This document shows, piece by piece, positions 13,565 through 15,883 of a stretch of DNA of 15,883 bases; positions within the stretch are counted from its first letter, which is position 1, and each line of letters begins with the position of its first letter. The position numbers and the translations under genes were made by a program. The stretch covers positions 1 to 15,883 of the forward strand of contig JAWOEI010000049.1 in NCBI GenBank assembly GCA_046482825.1, in the 5' to 3' direction. Below the pieces are notes generated by a model. That model was not told the origin of the DNA. It searched no databases and saw only the letters and a list, made by a program, of their open reading frames with translations. The stretch comes from M55B167 sp046482825 (GTDB lineage: Bacteria > Verrucomicrobiota > Kiritimatiellia > RFP12 > UBA1067).

Positions 13565-15514
13565 TTACAGCGCATCGGCTGCCACAGCCGCCAGGAGGCC
13601 ACCATGAAGAAGAATTGTTTTCTGGCGTTCACTGAGATTTACATGCACATTGAAACTTGTCTCTTTAGCAACATTGCGGACAACCGCCCGTCCGTCACCC
13701 TTGATCGTATCCCTGAGACTGTCAATCTGGAGCCTGTCGTTCTTATTAATCAGACCGTAATCTTTTTCATCCTCAAACGTAAAAGGGACAATGCCGAAAT
13801 TGATCAGGTTGGCGCAGTGAATACGCTCAATACTCCTGGCTATCACTGCCTTGACTCCAAGATACATAGGGCACAGCGCAGCATGTTCACGGCTGGAACC
13901 CTGTCCGTAACTGAGGCCCGCGACAATAATATTATCCAGTCCTTTATCTAGATTCGCACTGGCGTTATCATAAAAATTCGCATCGACATTCTCAAACACA
14001 CACCGGGAATACCGCGGCACATTCGAACGATACTTCAATCGCGCACCGGCCGGCATGATGTGATCGGTTGTAATATCATCTCCCACTTTGATAACCGCAA
14101 CACCATCCAATTTTTCCGCCAAAGGCTTGCCTGAGGGCACCTCGCTGATATTAGGACCACGCGCAACCACGGTGTCAGGAATGCCTTTTCCGGCGGTTGC
14201 TCTGAAAAGGAACATGGAATCGTCGATGGCAAAATGTTCCGGTTCTGCTACCTCCGGCGGCAGAACATCCATAGTGCGTGCATCAACAAACTCTCCGGTC
14301 AACGCGGCGGCGGCAGCACTCTCAGGACTGACAAGATAAACCTGGGCCGACATAGTTCCGCTGCGTCCTTCGAAGTTTCGGTTACTGGTACGCAGACTTA
14401 CACCATCGCTTCCCGGTGACATGTGATTACCTATACAGAAGCCGCATGCGTTCTCAAGTATGCGGACGCCAGCTGATACCAGATCTGACAAGAGCCCTTC
14501 CTGACCGAGCATTTCAACAACCTGCCGCGAACCGGGAGCTATTCCCACTTCTACATCAGGATGGATTTTTCTGCCTCTCAGCATAAGGGCAACCGTTTTC
14601 AGATCACGGTAGGAGGAATTTGTACAGGATCCAATAAGCACCTGATTAACTTTTTTTCCGGCCAGCGAAGCTATTGTCGCGATATTGCCGGGAGAATGAG
14701 GACATGCTGCCAACGGTTCAAGTTCACTCAGGTTGATTTCAAGAACCTGATCGTATTCCGCCCCCTCATCCGGAAGCAGCTCGGACCAGACATCTTCGCG
14801 TTCCTGGGCTTTGAGAAACCGGCGGGTAATTTCATCGCTGGGAAAAACCGATGTAGTCACACCGAGCTCAGCCCCCATATTGGTGATAGTGGCACGCGCA
14901 GGCACTCCAAGAGTTTTCACCCCCGGTCCGCCATACTCAAGCACGCGCCCCACATTTCCGTTGGTTCCATATACAGACAGAACCTTCAGAATGACATCCT
15001 TGGCGGAAACCCCCGGCTGAAGCCTGCCGGTAAGTTTAACAAGTGTAACCTCAGGTGTTGTGAGATAGAAGGGGCCCCCGCCCATCGCGACAGCTACGTC
15101 AATTCCGCCGGCACCGACAGCGAACATTCCTATTCCTCCGCCTGTCGGTGTATGTGAATCGCTGCCGAGCAAGGTCGCCCCCGGTTTACCGAAGCGTTCA
15201 AGATTCAACTGATGACAGATACCGTTGCCGGAGCGCGAGAAAACAATGCCGTAACGCCTGGCCACACTCTTGAGATAGGCATGATCATCTGCATTTTCAA
15301 AGCCTACCTGAATCGTGTTGTGGTCCACATAACTGACAGCCAGATCCGCTTTAACTCTGTCAAGCCCCATACTTTCAAACTGCAGATACGCCATGGTTCC
15401 GGTAGCATCCTGAGTAAGAGTCTGATCAATACGGATGGCTGTTTCACTGCCCGGAGTCAGATCACCGGACACCCTGTGCGCGCTAAGTATTTTTTCAACG
15501 ATATTCTGTGCCAT
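13565..15514 (-). CDS. Aconitate hydratase (aconitase), about 650-residue type
   Basis: This 649-residue enzyme interconverts citrate and isocitrate in the TCA cycle using a 4Fe-4S cluster. Cluster cysteines are C297 (IGSCTNSSY), C357 and C360 (ENACGFCIGNH). Other signatures are GSDSHTPTGGGIG (117-129), APGSR (326-330), the SNRNFEGRSGT loop (377-387) and the swivel-domain motif SYGQGSSREHAA (535-546). It is shorter than the roughly 890-residue AcnA and matches the compact putative-aconitase group that includes Aquifex, in which the large and swivel domains are fused. A role in a related hydro-lyase such as homoaconitase cannot be wholly excluded. The start at 15514 is chosen because AAGGAGAAG lies 5 bases upstream. 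An earlier in-frame ATG at 15574 adds twenty unrelated residues and lies upstream of the predicted promoter. Confidence 0.93.
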   Translation of the reverse strand: MAQNIVEKILSAHRVSGDLTPGSETAIRIDQTLTQDATGTMAYLQFESMGLDRVKADLAVSYVDHNTIQVGFENADDHAYLKSVARRYGIVFSRSGNGICHQLNLERFGKPGATLLGSDSHTPTGGGIGMFAVGAGGIDVAVAMGGGPFYLTTPEVTLVKLTGRLQPGVSAKDVILKVLSVYGTNGNVGRVLEYGGPGVKTLGVPARATITNMGAELGVTTSVFPSDEITRRFLKAQEREDVWSELLPDEGAEYDQVLEINLSELEPLAACPHSPGNIATIASLAGKKVNQVLIGSCTNSSYRDLKTVALMLRGRKIHPDVEVGIAPGSRQVVEMLGQEGLLSDLVSAGVRILENACGFCIGNHMSPGSDGVSLRTSNRNFEGRSGTMSAQVYLVSPESAAAAALTGEFVDARTMDVLPPEVAEPEHFAIDDSMFLFRATAGKGIPDTVVARGPNISEVPSGKPLAEKLDGVAVIKVGDDITTDHIMPAGARLKYRSNVPRYSRCVFENVDANFYDNASANLDKGLDNIIVAGLSYGQGSSREHAALCPMYLGVKAVIARSIERIHCANLINFGIVPFTFEDEKDYGLINKNDRLQIDSLRDTIKGDGRAVVRNVAKETSFNVHVNLSERQKTILLHGGLLAAVAADAL

Positions 15515-15519
15515 TAAAA

Positions 15520-15528
15520 CTTCTCCTT
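15520..15528 (-). promoter_or_regulatory. Ribosome binding site that fixes the aconitase start
   Basis: On the minus strand AAGGAGAAG lies 5 bases before the ATG at 15512-15514. It decides against the upstream ATG at 15574. Confidence 0.8.
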
Positions 15529-15542
15529 GGTTTTTCCAGCTT

Positions 15543-15571
15543 CGTATATTGCAAAAAAACAACTGTTTCAA
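15543..15571 (-). promoter_or_regulatory. Candidate sigma-70 promoter of the aconitase gene
   Basis: On the minus strand TTGAAA (15566-15571) is followed by exactly 17 bases and TATACG (15543-15548). The transcript would start about 20 bases before the ATG, leaving room for the ribosome site. Confidence 0.55.
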
Positions 15572-15574
15572 CAA

Positions 15575-15883
15575 GTATAAAAATCAGGCCGCTTATGCAA
15601 ACTCATGGTTTTTTCTTTTAGAGCATACTAAACCAGCAGAGCCGCCTGTCTGCCGACAGGCAGGGAACCAAACTGAGCCTCTGTGATATGCAAATGGCTT
15701 TTCATGTATTGAACAGTTGGGTGATATGCACCGCTGGTTTAGTCAACAACGCTATGCGTTGCATAGGAATAAAGAGAAAAAGGAATCCATCTGATTTTTC
15801 GTACTACAATCATTCAACTTGTTGTTTTTTGTGCGCGTTTTTCACGCCGCCATTCTCGTAAGTCCTTTTACTTCAACGGAAGA
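15575..15883. other. Gene-free right edge with inverted and direct repeats
   Basis: No frame here looks coding. The stretch holds a perfect 11-bp inverted repeat (ACTAAACCAGC 15627-15637, GCTGGTTTAGT 15733-15743) and, between its arms, a 7-bp hairpin (GCCTGTC 15644-15650, GACAGGC 15655-15661). A 10-bp direct repeat, GTGATATGCA, lies at 15683-15692 and 15721-15730. Beyond the arms is a small palindrome (CTATGC-GTT-GCATAG, 15752-15766). From 15767 to the end nothing was recognised. Confidence 0.6.

Noticed and set aside
15515..15574. Longer aconitase starting at 15574
   Set aside because: The region holds a promoter and the ribosome site for the ATG at 15514, so it is untranslated leader.
1..15883. 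CRISPR array, prophage block or defence island
   Set aside because: No regularly spaced repeats, cas genes, phage structural genes or defence genes were found. Most genes are housekeeping or envelope functions.

Overview
The window looks like chromosomal DNA from a Gram-negative bacterium. Several proteins carry export signals followed by periplasmic-type domains, and the two-component pair is of the sigma-54 (NtrC) kind. The PurN, SGNH-hydrolase and zinc-finger proteins resemble, from memory, homologues in the PVC superphylum (Verrucomicrobia, Lentisphaerae, Kiritimatiellota). The alanyl-tRNA synthetase is the compact form best known from CPR bacteria. PVC placement is an inference. Base composition is moderate, with an AT-rich patch at about 600-800.

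Layout. 1-206 is the 3' end of an unidentified coiled-coil gene, closed by a terminator. 207-992 has no convincing gene but is packed with short phased, direct and inverted repeats. 993-3889 (minus strand) is a histidine kinase / NtrC-type response regulator operon. Divergent from it at 4167-4793 is an exported coiled-coil protein, preceded by a good candidate sigma-54 promoter. The arrangement mirrors the E. coli zraP-zraSR envelope-stress locus. 5028-7184 (plus strand) holds an exported SGNH hydrolase, a DUF3465 protein and an MscS-type channel, followed closely by recA and a short alaS. 10139-10402 carries a promoter and a long self-complementary rod that could be a small RNA or structured leader. 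It is followed by a 57-residue lipoprotein gene with its own terminator, then purN. On the minus strand are a 655-657 residue zinc-finger protein of unknown function (11470-13443) and an aconitase (13565-15514). 15575-15883 is gene-free but contains a long-range inverted repeat.

How the parts work together. The left half is dominated by envelope biology: a membrane sensor, its enhancer-binding regulator, a periplasmic coiled-coil protein, an exported esterase-like protein and a mechanosensitive channel. The right half is housekeeping: recombination, tRNA charging, purine synthesis and the TCA cycle. The most interesting items are the Zra-like module with its sigma-54 promoter, the rod-shaped RNA candidate downstream of alaS, the doubly reduced AlaRS, and a near-consensus promoter that overlaps the start of the zinc-finger gene and implies a leaderless mRNA.
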